From contig NZ_FNXF01000018.1 of NCBI RefSeq assembly GCF_900108485.1, positions 1-64,000 of the forward strand: a stretch of 64,000 nt of DNA. The letters run 5' to 3'. The notes below the pieces were generated by a model that worked only from the letters and a program-made list of their open reading frames with translations, searched no databases and was not told the origin of the DNA. Every line of letters begins with the position of its first letter. Within the stretch, counting starts at the first letter, position 1. The DNA comes from Rheinheimera pacifica (GTDB lineage Bacteria; Pseudomonadota; Gammaproteobacteria; Enterobacterales; Alteromonadaceae). Both the position numbers and the translations under genes were made by a program. Below are positions 46,241 through 54,866 of this stretch, in pieces.

Positions 46241-46789
46241 TTATACGGGTTTTGCCGGCCCGGTGCGGTATTTACGCCAACCTGCTACCACAGTTGCAAT
46301 GACAAAACGGCTAAGCCAGGACAGCAGTGCTAACGCGGCGGCTATCATCAGCGGCAGTATGCCGCCGAAGGTAAACGTCATCGCCACGACAAAGCCACTG
46401 ATATAGTGCAGCCGGTAAAGCGGAAACAACACGGCACAGGGCAGTAAGCCGAAAAACAGCAGTGTTGTTATTGTCATCTGGCCCAGCGCAAAACTGGCGG
46501 CAAACACCGCACCGTAGCAGGCGGCGCCGATAAGCCCCGGCAATAAGCTGACCGGTACTGTCGCCAGGCGCGATATATGCGCCGGTTGGCGCTGCGCATA
46601 GGTTGCCAGCGCTAAACCCAGCAGCGGCAAAGTGATAAGTTCAAACCAGTTTGAAATCGCCGGCAGCGTGGCGTCATTGAATAAATGATGGCTTTGCACG
46701 CCAGTGGACAGATGTTCAATCGTCAGATGCATAGCTGCCAGCAGCAAGGCTACCAGCGGCAACAATACGGCCCTCCGGTAGGCGCTCAT
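46241..46789 (-). CDS. membrane protein of unknown function
   Basis: 182 residues with about five hydrophobic segments (LLPLVALLLAAMHL, LITLPLLGLALAT, LLPGLIGAACYGAVFAASFAL, TITTLLFFGLLPCAVLF, GILPLMIAAALALLSWL). I do not recognise the family. Its ATG overlaps the TGA of the upstream DUF4386 gene by four bases (ATGA), so the two are co-translated. Confidence 0.65.
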   Translation of the reverse strand: MSAYRRAVLLPLVALLLAAMHLTIEHLSTGVQSHHLFNDATLPAISNWFELITLPLLGLALATYAQRQPAHISRLATVPVSLLPGLIGAACYGAVFAASFALGQMTITTLLFFGLLPCAVLFPLYRLHYISGFVVAMTFTFGGILPLMIAAALALLSWLSRFVIATVVAGWRKYRTGPAKPV

Positions 46790-47493
46790 TGTGCCAGCCC
46801 TTTAACGTTTGCGCCTTTTACTATCATCCACAGGCTAAGTGCCAACTCCCCGACTAACACCGGCAGCATGATCCAAGGGAATAACTTACCGGCAAAATCA
46901 GGTGCCAGCAGCAGTGCCAGGGTATTCACCAGATAACAGACACCGGCCAGGCCCAACATCAGGCCGAGTATTTTGGGAAATAGCTGCGATTTAACAATCA
47001 GATAGCCGCGGATAACACAGGCCAGCGCAAAAAACAGTAAGCCAATGGCAAAACCGTAGCCGTGCAGCTGTATCGCCACATAAGCTAAGGCGTCGCGCTG
47101 CTCTGCAGAAAACGCGGTTAAATACATGCCACTGCCAGCCAGCAACAGCGGCACTATTAACGTAAGCTTATTGGCGACCAGTACGGCGGTTTGGATCAGG
47201 TTAAAACCGGTGGCGGTTAAATTAAGCGCGGCATTCACCCGCTTAAATAACAGATAAAACAGCACAATAATCGGGATGTCTAACAGCTGCATACAGAGAT
47301 CAGCCACGATGCCGCTGCGCCAAAGCAGTGCTGAAGCGCCAATTTGTGCGGCGGTAGTAGCGGCATCGCCCGCGGCAACCAGGCTGCCACGCACTTGTGT
47401 TTCAGAAAACAGACCTAAACCGATTATCAATAAATAACAGCAGCCGGCAAAACGCACATAGCGCTGTGACACTACAGCAGTAGCTGAGCTCAT
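46786..47493 (-). CDS. DUF4386 membrane protein
   Basis: 235 residues, six or so transmembrane segments. RYVRFAGCCYLLIIGLGLFS, the ALLWRSGIVADLCMQLLDIP region and LNLTATGFNLIQTAVLVANK fit the DUF4386 family, function unknown. Forms a two-gene unit with the following membrane protein. Confidence 0.78.
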   Translation of the reverse strand: MSSATAVVSQRYVRFAGCCYLLIIGLGLFSETQVRGSLVAAGDAATTAAQIGASALLWRSGIVADLCMQLLDIPIIVLFYLLFKRVNAALNLTATGFNLIQTAVLVANKLTLIVPLLLAGSGMYLTAFSAEQRDALAYVAIQLHGYGFAIGLLFFALACVIRGYLIVKSQLFPKILGLMLGLAGVCYLVNTLALLLAPDFAGKLFPWIMLPVLVGELALSLWMIVKGANVKGLAQ

Positions 47494-47809
47494 CGTTCAC
47501 GCATCCTTGTAACTGGAGTAATTGGGTACCGCTCTGGCGGCGGCTGACATGATGCTGCGCGGAAAACCCGTTTTTGCCTACTGCCTTATTGTTACAAGGT
47601 ATTTCTGCAGTAACAGCACCACCTTGTTCAGCGTACACTGCCAGTCAAGTATGACCTTATCATCAACCGCTTTAGAAAAAGCGAGATACATTTCAATATT
47701 CTTCAGCGGGTATACTGATGGCGTCATACAGCGCCACATTGGTACTGCTTACAGCAATCGCATAAGCGCGCCGGGGGAAACTAACGAGCTGCTGATTTAG
47801 TACTGATAT
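47494..47809. other. 316-bp gap without recognised gene
   Basis: Lies between the FtrA-like gene end and the DUF4386 start, both on the minus strand, so it should hold the DUF4386 promoter. A 37-codon minus-strand frame occurs near 47577-47690 but has no supporting feature. Nothing else stands out. Confidence 0.3.
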
Positions 47810-48745
47810 CTAACTGCCACAAAAAGTACGTTTATACTGCATGGGCGAGATAGACAGGTATTTTCTGAAGTTATGCCGCAGTGTTACGGCATTTTCAAAG
47901 CCGGAGCGCGCTGCAATTTCATCAATAGACAAGTCGGTAATTTCCAACAGCGATTTGGCGACTTCCAGCTTGCGCTCACTTAGCCATTGCAGCGCTGTTA
48001 TGTTGTAGTTCTTGTTAAACTGCCGGTCAAAAGTGCGCCGGGTCATACTGGCCTTTTTTGCTATGTCATCAATGGTTATTACTGATGAAAGGTTATTGGT
48101 TGCCCAATCCAGTGCTTGTGAAATACCGGTTTTGGTCAGGGTAACCGGCTTTTCAACAAACTGCGCCTGGCCACCACTACGATGGGCGGGCAGCACCAGG
48201 CGCCGGGCTACACTGTTGGCACGGTGATAACCAAAGTCGCGGCGAATGACCTCTATACCCAAATCAATACCTGCCGCGCTACCGGCCGAACAGCCAACCA
48301 TACCGTCATATTCGTACAAAATATTGTCCTGGTAACGGATGTGGGGAAAGCGTTGTTTAAACTGTTCGGCATAGCGCCAATGCGTAGTAGCAACCCGGTT
48401 ATCTAATAACCCCGCCGCGGCCAATAAAAACGAGCCGGAGCAAAAGCTAATAATCCGGCCGCCGCGTTGATGATGCTCAAGCAACCCGGCAATTAACTTT
48501 TCTTCAGGTTGTATTACCCCAACCGGAAAGCTGGGTATAACCAGCAAATCTGACAGCGGCAGAGTATCCACCATGTCGCACAACAGCGTACTACCAGCCA
48601 GGCCGGTGTAGCGCTGGCTCGACAACGAAACTATTTGCGTACGGTACCAGTCGGTAAATTCTGGTCGCGGCATGGCAAATAACTCTACCGCACAGCCTAG
48701 CTCAAATAATGACAATTGTTCGGTTAATAGTATGGTTACCCGCAT
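47810..48745 (-). CDS. ftrA: AraC-family regulator with DJ-1/PfpI domain (FtrA-like)
   Basis: 311 residues. The N-terminal DJ-1/PfpI domain has the nucleophile-elbow-like SFCSGSFLLAAAGLL and GCSAGSAAGIDLGIEVIRRD; the C-terminal AraC domain has two helix-turn-helix units (DDIAKKASMTRRTFDRQF and IDEIAARSGFENAVTLRHNF). This is the GlxA/FtrA group. It is divergent from a rhodanese-domain gene 119 bp away, a pairing common for FtrA, so it probably controls that gene. The symbol is by similarity from memory. Confidence 0.8.
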   Translation of the reverse strand: MRVTILLTEQLSLFELGCAVELFAMPRPEFTDWYRTQIVSLSSQRYTGLAGSTLLCDMVDTLPLSDLLVIPSFPVGVIQPEEKLIAGLLEHHQRGGRIISFCSGSFLLAAAGLLDNRVATTHWRYAEQFKQRFPHIRYQDNILYEYDGMVGCSAGSAAGIDLGIEVIRRDFGYHRANSVARRLVLPAHRSGGQAQFVEKPVTLTKTGISQALDWATNNLSSVITIDDIAKKASMTRRTFDRQFNKNYNITALQWLSERKLEVAKSLLEITDLSIDEIAARSGFENAVTLRHNFRKYLSISPMQYKRTFCGS

Positions 48746-48864
48746 GCTGCTATCTCAAATGAATTATGTCTGGATATTATCGAACATTGTCTATTTAGAC
48801 AATTCCGCAAAATCCGGCCACGACTGATAATGCAGACTCCAAACCATGAGATGAGAGACCAAAC

Positions 48865-49263
48865 ATGCATTCAACAGTTGTCAGACCTAAGCCAGCCACC
48901 AGCGCAGAAGCACTGGCACATTTTCAACGTTTAATGGCATTTGAAACAGACTGTTGGGATGTGCACTATGCGCTTAACCATAATCTGCAGGACTTTGTGC
49001 TGCTCGACGTGCGCTCATTAGATACGGCAAAAAAAGGCTATATTGCCGGGGCTACGTTACTGCCCTATCCAACCATTAATGAAACCACCCTGAGCAGCTA
49101 TCCTGACGATACCGTTTTTGTTGTATATTGCGCCGGCCCGCACTGCAACGCGACCGAGAAAGCCGCCGTAAAGCTGGCTAGGTTAGGCCGCGCGGTCAAA
49201 AAAATGATAGGCGGCGTAACAGGCTGGATTGATGAAGGCTTTGAGCTTATCAGTGATGTCTGA
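48865..49263 (+). CDS. rhodanese-like sulfurtransferase domain protein
   Basis: 132 residues, a single rhodanese domain: FVLLDVRSLDTAKKGYIAGA, then the active-site loop VVYCAGPHCNATEKAA with catalytic Cys, and a C-terminal MIGGVTGWIDEGFEL. The loop C-A-G-P-H-C-N carries a second Cys. Likely moves sulfane sulfur or senses reactive species. Divergent from the FtrA-like regulator. Confidence 0.85.
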   Translation: MHSTVVRPKPATSAEALAHFQRLMAFETDCWDVHYALNHNLQDFVLLDVRSLDTAKKGYIAGATLLPYPTINETTLSSYPDDTVFVVYCAGPHCNATEKAAVKLARLGRAVKKMIGGVTGWIDEGFELISDV

Positions 49264-49392
49264 TGTTGTAATAAGGCCGGCACAGTTGCAAGACTGTGCC
49301 ATGACGATGCCGGTGGATTGAGTATTATGCATGTACAAGCAAGATGGTTAGCCCTGGTCGGTGAGACGTTTGCTGCTCACGTGCAGGCCGTT

Positions 49393-49611
49393 TCAAAGCC
49401 CGGCCATAACCAGCTGCTTTATTTTTAACGCTTTCTCAAAATGGTCTAAGCGGTGGGTTTGGATCCACCAGGTAGCCGCTTCCATCAGTAGCGCCGGGTC
49501 GTCATTTTGGTTGGCAAAAAAGGCGTAAAAAGACAGCCCTACGGTTTCACCTTTGGTGAGTATTTTTTTATCACAAACAGCAATAATCTTTTCTCTTAAC
49601 GTATCGCGCAT
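49393..49611 (-). CDS. 72-residue conserved protein (DUF6500-like), copy 2
   Basis: Same length and 66 of 72 residues identical to the gene at 38111-38329 (differences at positions 4, 7, 19, 26, 35 and 69). DNA similarity runs across the whole gene. It stands alone beside the tRNA-Asp cluster, with no NTF2-like neighbour, so it looks like a duplicated or separately acquired copy. Function unknown. Confidence 0.7.
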   Translation of the reverse strand: MRDTLREKIIAVCDKKILTKGETVGLSFYAFFANQNDDPALLMEAATWWIQTHRLDHFEKALKIKQLVMAGL

Positions 49612-49643
49612 AGACTACCAATAATGATGTTGCTGCAGAAAAC

Positions 49644-49664
49644 AAAAAACCAGCGTAATGCTGG
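49644..49664 (-). terminator. terminator after the tRNA-Asp relic
   Basis: Minus strand: CCAGC-ATTAC-GCTGG hairpin followed by six Ts. Nearly the same as the terminator at 49782-49802, supporting duplication of a tRNA-plus-terminator unit. Confidence 0.75.
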
Positions 49665-49671
49665 CTTAAAA

Positions 49672-49770
49672 TGGCAAAGCTTTCGGGACTCGGCCGCGCG
49701 CTTTGTGGCTTTTGGCATGACAGGCCGGCTAAGCTTGTAATAGAGAGCAACCGGCTGAACTACTGCTCAG
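49672..49770 (-). pseudogene. decayed tRNA-Asp gene copy
   Basis: Aligned with the intact tRNA-Asp genes, this stretch keeps GGGACTCG of the T-arm, GACAGGCCGG of the anticodon arm with GTC, and ACCGGCTGAACTAC of the D-arm. It has a mutated acceptor, a disrupted variable/T region and about 20 additional bases between anticodon and D-arm. It cannot fold as a working tRNA. Confidence 0.7.
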
Positions 49771-49781
49771 GCTAAAAAAAC

Positions 49782-49802
49782 AAAAAACCAGCTTAATGCT
49801 GG
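49782..49802 (-). terminator. terminator after tRNA-Asp
   Basis: Minus strand: CCAGC-ATTAA-GCTGG hairpin followed by TTTTTT, eight bases beyond the CCA end of the tRNA-Asp at 49810-49886. Confidence 0.85.
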
Positions 49803-49809
49803 CTTAAAG

Positions 49810-49886
49810 TGGCGGAGCGGACGGGACTCGAACCCGCGACCCCCGGCGTGACAGGCCGGTATTCTAACCGACTGAACTACCGCTCC
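49810..49886 (-). tRNA. tRNA-Asp (GTC), copy 1
   Basis: 77 nt with encoded CCA. Acceptor GGAGCGG pairs with CCGCTCC; anticodon loop CTGTCAC within CCGGC arms gives GTC; T-loop GTTCGAGTC is standard. Identical to copy 2 by eye; 28 bp separate the two. Confidence 0.96.
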
Positions 49887-49914
49887 GGAATCAGACAAGC
49901 AGTGTAAGGCTTAG

Positions 49915-49991
49915 TGGCGGAGCGGACGGGACTCGAACCCGCGACCCCCGGCGTGACAGGCCGGTATTCTAACCGACTGAACTACCGCTCC
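49915..49991 (-). tRNA. tRNA-Asp (GTC), copy 2
   Basis: 77 nt with encoded CCA and the same acceptor, anticodon (GTC) and T-arm as copy 1. It is first in the minus-strand order: copy 2, copy 1, terminator, relic, terminator. Confidence 0.96.
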
Positions 49992-50099
49992 GCACCAATT
50001 GCGCTGCAGAATTTCGTTTGGGTATCCTGCAGTGCGGCGGGAATGATACGGATTAGCCGAAAGGCCGTCAACACCTTTTTTGCCGCTTTTGCCTAATCC

Positions 50100-51557
50100 T
50101 TAATCATCCGGTAAGGTCAGATCCAGAATGTCATCCATATCGTTGTTTTTTTGTGCATTCGTGCTGTTTTTATCTGTTGCAGGCTTATTTTTTTCCGCTG
50201 TTGCCGCAACGGGCTGAGCCTTGGCGTCTTTTTTACGCCAGAACTGTAAATCGGCTAATTTCTTGTCTGTCATTACAAACCAGATAGCAAAACCACCACC
50301 AAACAGAATAAATAAGTTAGCACCAATGACCAACCCCCAGGGAAACTCAGGCACAGGCTCGGCTTGCTCGGCGGCAATTTCATCTTTAACTTTCTGCGGC
50401 AAATCTGCCAGTACCGGCGCGTCTAATACCGGCCGGTTAACCACAAAACTCACTTCGGGCAAATTAAGCATAAATTCGCGGCCATCTTGCATCTCGCCAA
50501 AAGCGGCCACCTCTAAAATGTAGCTACCATGGCCACGGTTATGCAGTTTAAGCTCCCGTGGTGAGGTGCCAGGCTCATTCAGCGCAAACGACTCTATCTC
50601 GCCACTGGGATAACGTACTCTGCCCTGCAGCAACACTGACGCGGCATTCACACTATCGTCGGTTACCCGAAACAACACCTGATGCGGTATAGCCTGCTGC
50701 TGAGGTTTATCGTCAGCCAGCGCAGCCGCTGCGGTAATATCTGCTACTATTGGCGCGGGCTTTAAAACCACGGGAGCCTGCTCTACTTCACGAGTGTATA
50801 AAGGTGTGCGCACTATATATTTAGGCGTCCATTCACCGGCCACAAACTTTAGCTGAAACTCGCCGGTAAAAATGCCGTCACGGGAGCGCTCATCATAGCC
50901 TTTACCGTCATCACGAAATTGCGCTACCTGCACCACGCCGCGGCCAAAGTTGTCGTAGTCAGCATTATTGGTGCTGACAAAGATCACTTCCAGCGCCAGT
51001 ACTTCGTTAAAGTCTTTGGCTGTAATAGGCTGATCGCCATTGGTTAAGCGTGCGGTGATCTTAACGGTTTCGCCTACCATCAGGTTGGTAGGTAACGGCT
51101 CTACGTTTAGTTGAATGTCGCTTAGCAACATAATACGGCTTTCAGGCAGCAGGCGGCCAATGGCCTGCCAGGGACCCGGCATCGGGTTTTTAATCTGAAT
51201 TAAATCGTAACTGCTGGCGTCATGCCAGCGCACCTGCTGGGCTTCAGCAGTATTAAAATGAATTTTGCTGCCATCCGGCTTTACCAGCACTACAGATGCC
51301 GAGCCGCGGCGGCGAAACAACAGCAGGGTAATTTCGTCTACTTTATCATCAATACGAAAACGGTTATCAAACAGCGAAATCTGGTTTTTTGTAGGTAAAT
51401 CACTTAATAGCGTAAAACCACTTTCGTGCAGGGTTTTCTCATCAACAGCCTCTGTGACTTCTGTTACCGGAGCCACAGCGTCAGGCGGCGCGTCTTGCAT
51501 GGCGCTAAGCGGGAGGCTGCAAAGCAATAAACCTAATGCTGCTATCAGTTTCGCCAC
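50100..51557 (-). CDS. TIGR03503 family exported membrane protein
   Basis: About 485 residues. Signal peptide (AKLIAALGLLLCSLPLSAM), a large extracytoplasmic region (FDNRFRIDDKVDEITLLLFR; RDDGKGYDERSRDGIFTGEF, which resembles von Willebrand-linked accessory domains), one transmembrane segment near the C terminus (FPWGLVIGANLFILFGGGFA) and an acidic Lys/Asn-rich cytoplasmic tail. Matches TIGR03503, an Alteromonadales/Vibrionales family of unknown function. GTG 51557 has GGGAGG nine bases upstream; a TTG at 51563 is also possible. It overlaps the dnaQ 3' end. Confidence 0.75.
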   Translation of the reverse strand: MAKLIAALGLLLCSLPLSAMQDAPPDAVAPVTEVTEAVDEKTLHESGFTLLSDLPTKNQISLFDNRFRIDDKVDEITLLLFRRRGSASVVLVKPDGSKIHFNTAEAQQVRWHDASSYDLIQIKNPMPGPWQAIGRLLPESRIMLLSDIQLNVEPLPTNLMVGETVKITARLTNGDQPITAKDFNEVLALEVIFVSTNNADYDNFGRGVVQVAQFRDDGKGYDERSRDGIFTGEFQLKFVAGEWTPKYIVRTPLYTREVEQAPVVLKPAPIVADITAAAALADDKPQQQAIPHQVLFRVTDDSVNAASVLLQGRVRYPSGEIESFALNEPGTSPRELKLHNRGHGSYILEVAAFGEMQDGREFMLNLPEVSFVVNRPVLDAPVLADLPQKVKDEIAAEQAEPVPEFPWGLVIGANLFILFGGGFAIWFVMTDKKLADLQFWRKKDAKAQPVAATAEKNKPATDKNSTNAQKNNDMDDILDLTLPDD

Positions 51558-52246
51558 AGGCAACTGCCTCCCTTTTTTTGTACCAGATCCAGCCGGCTTT
51601 CATGCGCGGCCAGTTCCTCTGCAGTTGCCTGCAGCACCTTTAACCGGCCGCTGCGCTGTATTGCCACCGGGCCACCGTCGCCGTCTGTGCCGTCTTGCTC
51701 GTTTGCCAGGTTTAAACTTACCTGGCCGCCGGTCATCAGCAGATAAACATCCGCTAAAATTTCAGCATCCAGTAAAGCGCCGTGCAGGGTACGATGGCTG
51801 TTATTAATATCATAACGGCGGCACAGTGCATCGAGGTTGTTCTTTTGGCCTGGGTGCAGTTCCCGCGCCATTAATAAGGTATCCAGAATGGCGCAATAGT
51901 CGCCAACCGGTGCCAGTTGCGGATGCAACAGGGAAAACTCGTGATTAATAAAGCCGACGTCAAACGCAGCGTTATGGATCACCAGCTCGGCACCATGAAT
52001 ATAGTCATAAAAATTTCTGGCGATATCACGAAATTTGGGTTCATGTTTTAACCGCTCGTTGGTAATACCGTGCACGGCAACGGCTTCAGCGTCAATAATC
52101 CGCTCGGGGTTAATGTAAACATGAAAATTATTGCCGGTAAAACGCCGGTTTATCAGCTCTACGCAACCTATTTCAATAATACGGTGGCCGTCTTTGGGGT
52201 TTAGACCAGTAGTTTCAGTGTCGAGAATAATTTGTCTTTTAGCCAT
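51545..52246 (-). CDS. dnaQ: DNA polymerase III epsilon subunit (proofreading exonuclease)
   Basis: 233 residues. DEDDh exonuclease: ILDTETTGL (Asp, Glu), VIHNAAFDVGFINHE (Asp) and HRTLHGALLDAEILADVYL (His, Asp). The C-terminal tail contacts the alpha subunit. Divergent from rnhA with a 65-bp gap, the classic dnaQ/rnhA arrangement with overlapping promoters. Confidence 0.95.
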   Translation of the reverse strand: MAKRQIILDTETTGLNPKDGHRIIEIGCVELINRRFTGNNFHVYINPERIIDAEAVAVHGITNERLKHEPKFRDIARNFYDYIHGAELVIHNAAFDVGFINHEFSLLHPQLAPVGDYCAILDTLLMARELHPGQKNNLDALCRRYDINNSHRTLHGALLDAEILADVYLLMTGGQVSLNLANEQDGTDGDGGPVAIQRSGRLKVLQATAEELAAHESRLDLVQKKGGSCLWRN

Positions 52247-52311
52247 GGCAGTTTCGTTTTTTACAGCATTTGGGTTAGATTATACGCCGTTTTGGTTTGA
52301 GGAAAGGCTTT

Positions 52312-52788
52312 ATGCGCAAAACAGTTGCGATCTATACCGACGGCTCCTGCCTGGGTAACCCCGGCCCGGGCGGCTACGGTGCTGTGCTGCTGTATAAACA
52401 GCATCGCAAAGAGTTAAGCGGCGGCTACAAACTTACCACCAATAACCGTATGGAGCTGTTAGCCGCTATTGTTGCGCTGGAGAGTTTAAAAGATAGTTGC
52501 GATGTGGATTTAACCACCGACAGCCAGTATGTGCGTTTGGGTATTACGCAATGGCTGGCCGGCTGGAAGCGTAATAACTGGAAAACCAGCCAGAGACAGC
52601 CGGTGAAAAATCAGGATTTATGGCAGCGGCTGGATACTGCCGCCTCAGCCCACAAAGTTAACTGGCACTGGGTAAAAGGCCATGCCGGCCACCCGGAGAA
52701 CGAGCGTTGTGATGTATTAGCCCGCAGCGCGGCAGAGGCGAAACCCACTACTGTAGATACGGCGTTTGAGTTAAGCGCTAAAACTTAA
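52312..52788 (+). CDS. rnhA: ribonuclease HI
   Basis: 158 residues. Cuts RNA in RNA-DNA hybrids. The acidic catalytic set is visible: Asp in [15 protein letters not shown], Glu in [10 protein letters not shown], Asp in LTTDSQYVR and Asp in [21 protein letters not shown] holds the catalytic-loop His. Start 52312 is preferred over an in-frame ATG at 52297 because GAGGAAAGG is better placed and homologues begin here. Confidence 0.95.
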   Translation: MRKTVAIYTDGSCLGNPGPGGYGAVLLYKQHRKELSGGYKLTTNNRMELLAAIVALESLKDSCDVDLTTDSQYVRLGITQWLAGWKRNNWKTSQRQPVKNQDLWQRLDTAASAHKVNWHWVKGHAGHPENERCDVLARSAAEAKPTTVDTAFELSAKT

Positions 52789-52795
52789 TCAAATC

Positions 52796-52909
52796 GTCAA
52801 CTGCTTGCGCTGCAACACTCGCCTTGGCTCATCACAGCAACTCGCTACCGCTTGCGCGTTCGCTCAGACACTCTGTGATGACCAAATCGAGGCTCCAGCC
52901 GCAGTTGAC
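52796..52909. repeat. 114-bp nested palindromic element
   Basis: Outer arms GTCAACTGC (52796-52804) and GCAGTTGAC (52901-52909) are perfect complements; inner arms TCATCACAG (52829-52837) and CTGTGATGA (52873-52881) likewise. The rest is C/G-rich with repeated TTGCGC. No open frame. It could be a miniature repeat element or a folded RNA downstream of rnhA. Confidence 0.55.
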
Positions 52910-52969
52910 TGGATAGGCGAATTAATTAGGCAATAGCTTTTACACCCGCTTAAGCAGTTGACCTACACC

Positions 52970-53554
52970 CTACTCGCCAGCTTTTATCGGTGCTTCAGTA
53001 CCGGCATTTGCGGCTAACATTTTTTCCAGTTCAGCGATAAAAGCTTTATCGTCCGGCGCGGTGCGGCTGCCGAAATGCTTTACTGTTTGCTCGTCGCTGC
53101 TTACCAGATACTTATTAAAATTCCAGCTTGGTGCTTCCCCGGTTTTGGCAATTAAAGCTTTAAATACCGGGTTGGCATCATCGCCTTTTACCTTAGAGCT
53201 GGCAAACATCGGAAATTTTACGCCGTAAGTTAAGTAACACACCTCTGCCGTTTTTTCGGCATCGTCATATTCCTGCATAAAGCTGTCCGACGGAAACCCC
53301 AGTATCACTAAACCTTTGTCCTGATACTTTTGATGTAAAGCCTCAAGGCCTTCAAACTGTTTGGTAAAACCACATTTACTGGCCGTATTCACCACCAGCA
53401 GGGTTTTGCCTTTGTAGCTGTCGCATAAATCTACGCTCTCACGCGTATTTAACTGCTGCATAGAATGGCCGAGAATTTCACCACACTGGTTAGCCGTAGC
53501 AGGCATAGCCAGTAAACCGCAAGCTAAGGCTACGGCGCTTAGTAATGTTTTCAT
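52970..53554 (-). CDS. exported glutathione peroxidase-like protein
   Basis: 194 residues with signal peptide (MKTLLSAVALACGLLAMPATA). The thiol-peroxidase fold is evident: NTASKCGFTKQFEGLEALH with the peroxidatic Cys (Cys in place of selenocysteine), ILGFPSDSFMQ and the WNFNKYLV tetrad Trp-Asn. Many such Cys-type enzymes use thioredoxin rather than glutathione. Divergent from a glutathione-synthetase-like gene, 183 bp away. Confidence 0.85.
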   Translation of the reverse strand: MKTLLSAVALACGLLAMPATANQCGEILGHSMQQLNTRESVDLCDSYKGKTLLVVNTASKCGFTKQFEGLEALHQKYQDKGLVILGFPSDSFMQEYDDAEKTAEVCYLTYGVKFPMFASSKVKGDDANPVFKALIAKTGEAPSWNFNKYLVSSDEQTVKHFGSRTAPDDKAFIAELEKMLAANAGTEAPIKAGE

Positions 53555-53737
53555 TTTTCATCTCCTGTAGGGTTCGCACTTAAGGCCAACAACTGTTACG
53601 CAGCATAACCTAAAGCCGATCTGTTTGCCCAAACCGATAAAAATTCACGTGTGTTTTTTTTGCTATCCGCTATCATCCGCTTCCTTTTTTTGGCGGCTCT
53701 CGTATGCTAAGCCAGAACAGCTTACTCAAGGATCGCT

Positions 53738-54778
53738 ATGCGCATTTGTTTTTTAATGTACCCGTGGGACAAAGTTTATCCAGACGGCGACAGCACCATT
53801 CGGATGATCCACGAAGCGGTCAGCCGCGGCCATACGGTAGCCATTACCCATGCTACCAACTTAACCGTGCGGGATAGTATTGCCCAGGCGTTTTGCAAAG
53901 TGTTTGTTAAAGGCCAGAAAGTATCCAGCAATATCGCCAGCTTTTATCGTAACGCGCAGTTTAATCAGCAAAAGCTGCCGTTAGCGGCCTTTGATGCCAT
54001 TTTTATCCGGTTAAACCCGCCACTAGACCCGATAGTGCTTAATTTTTTGGACTCGGTGCGCGAAGACACCTTTATTATGAATGATTTAGATGGTGTGCGT
54101 ATTGCCAACAACAAGATGTATACCGCGTCCTTGCACGATCCGGACAACGAGTTTATTCCGGTGACGCATGTATCAAAAAACAAGGATTATCTGGCGCGGG
54201 TGCTGGCAGAGTCTCCCAACGATAAAATGATTTTAAAACCACTAAATGGCTATGGTGGCAAAGGCGTTATTTTGCTGGAAAAATCTGCCGCGCAAAGCGC
54301 CCGCTCGTTACTGGATTTTTATATTGGCGACACCGAGCGCGGCAATTACGTTATTTTGCAGGAATATGTTGAAGGCGCTGAACTGGGCGATATCCGTATT
54401 TTAATGCTAAACGGTAAACCTATAGGTGCTATGCGCCGTATTCCGCCGGCAGATGATGTACGTTCTAACGTGCATGCCGGCGGCACTGTGGTTAAACATC
54501 AACTAACCGAACAGGAAAAACGCTTGTGTGCTCATATAGGCCCTAAGCTTGCCCGCGACGGTTTATTTTTTGCTGGCATAGACGTAATTAACGGCAAATT
54601 GATTGAAGTCAATGTAATGAGCCCTGGCGGTATTGCCCGGATTAACCGGTTAAATAGCGTGCGCCTGCAAGAGAAAGTTATTGATTTTATTGAGCATATG
54701 GTAAGCAGTAAAACCCAGTTATCGCCACGTAAGCAGGTGTTCAGGCCACTGCTGAGTGATGCTGAAACTGTTATTTGA
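53738..54778 (+). CDS. glutathione synthetase-like ATP-grasp enzyme
   Basis: 346 residues. N-terminal pre-ATP-grasp domain (CFLMYPWDKVYPDGDSTIRM; FIRLNPPLDP, matching the R-x-x-P-P of GshB), then the ATP-grasp domain with MILKPLNGYGGKGVILLEKS, IGAMRRIPP, SNVHAGGTVV and INGKLIEVNVMSPGGI. It condenses gamma-Glu-Cys with glycine, or a close variant. It is diverged from E. coli GshB, so it may be a second, clade-specific type. The neighbouring peroxidase gives glutathione context. Confidence 0.82.
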   Translation: MRICFLMYPWDKVYPDGDSTIRMIHEAVSRGHTVAITHATNLTVRDSIAQAFCKVFVKGQKVSSNIASFYRNAQFNQQKLPLAAFDAIFIRLNPPLDPIVLNFLDSVREDTFIMNDLDGVRIANNKMYTASLHDPDNEFIPVTHVSKNKDYLARVLAESPNDKMILKPLNGYGGKGVILLEKSAAQSARSLLDFYIGDTERGNYVILQEYVEGAELGDIRILMLNGKPIGAMRRIPPADDVRSNVHAGGTVVKHQLTEQEKRLCAHIGPKLARDGLFFAGIDVINGKLIEVNVMSPGGIARINRLNSVRLQEKVIDFIEHMVSSKTQLSPRKQVFRPLLSDAETVI

Positions 54779-54866
54779 AAAATTTTTATCGTCTGTAAAA
54801 AAATAATTCACTGTTTAAAACCGGTAAATCTCGGTAAATAAGCAAAAAAAAATCTGAGGTGCGCTT

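Noticed and set aside
53738-54778. RimK-like ligase
   Set aside because: Pre-ATP-grasp motif with R-x-x-P-P and HAGGT-type sequence fits the glutathione synthetase group better.
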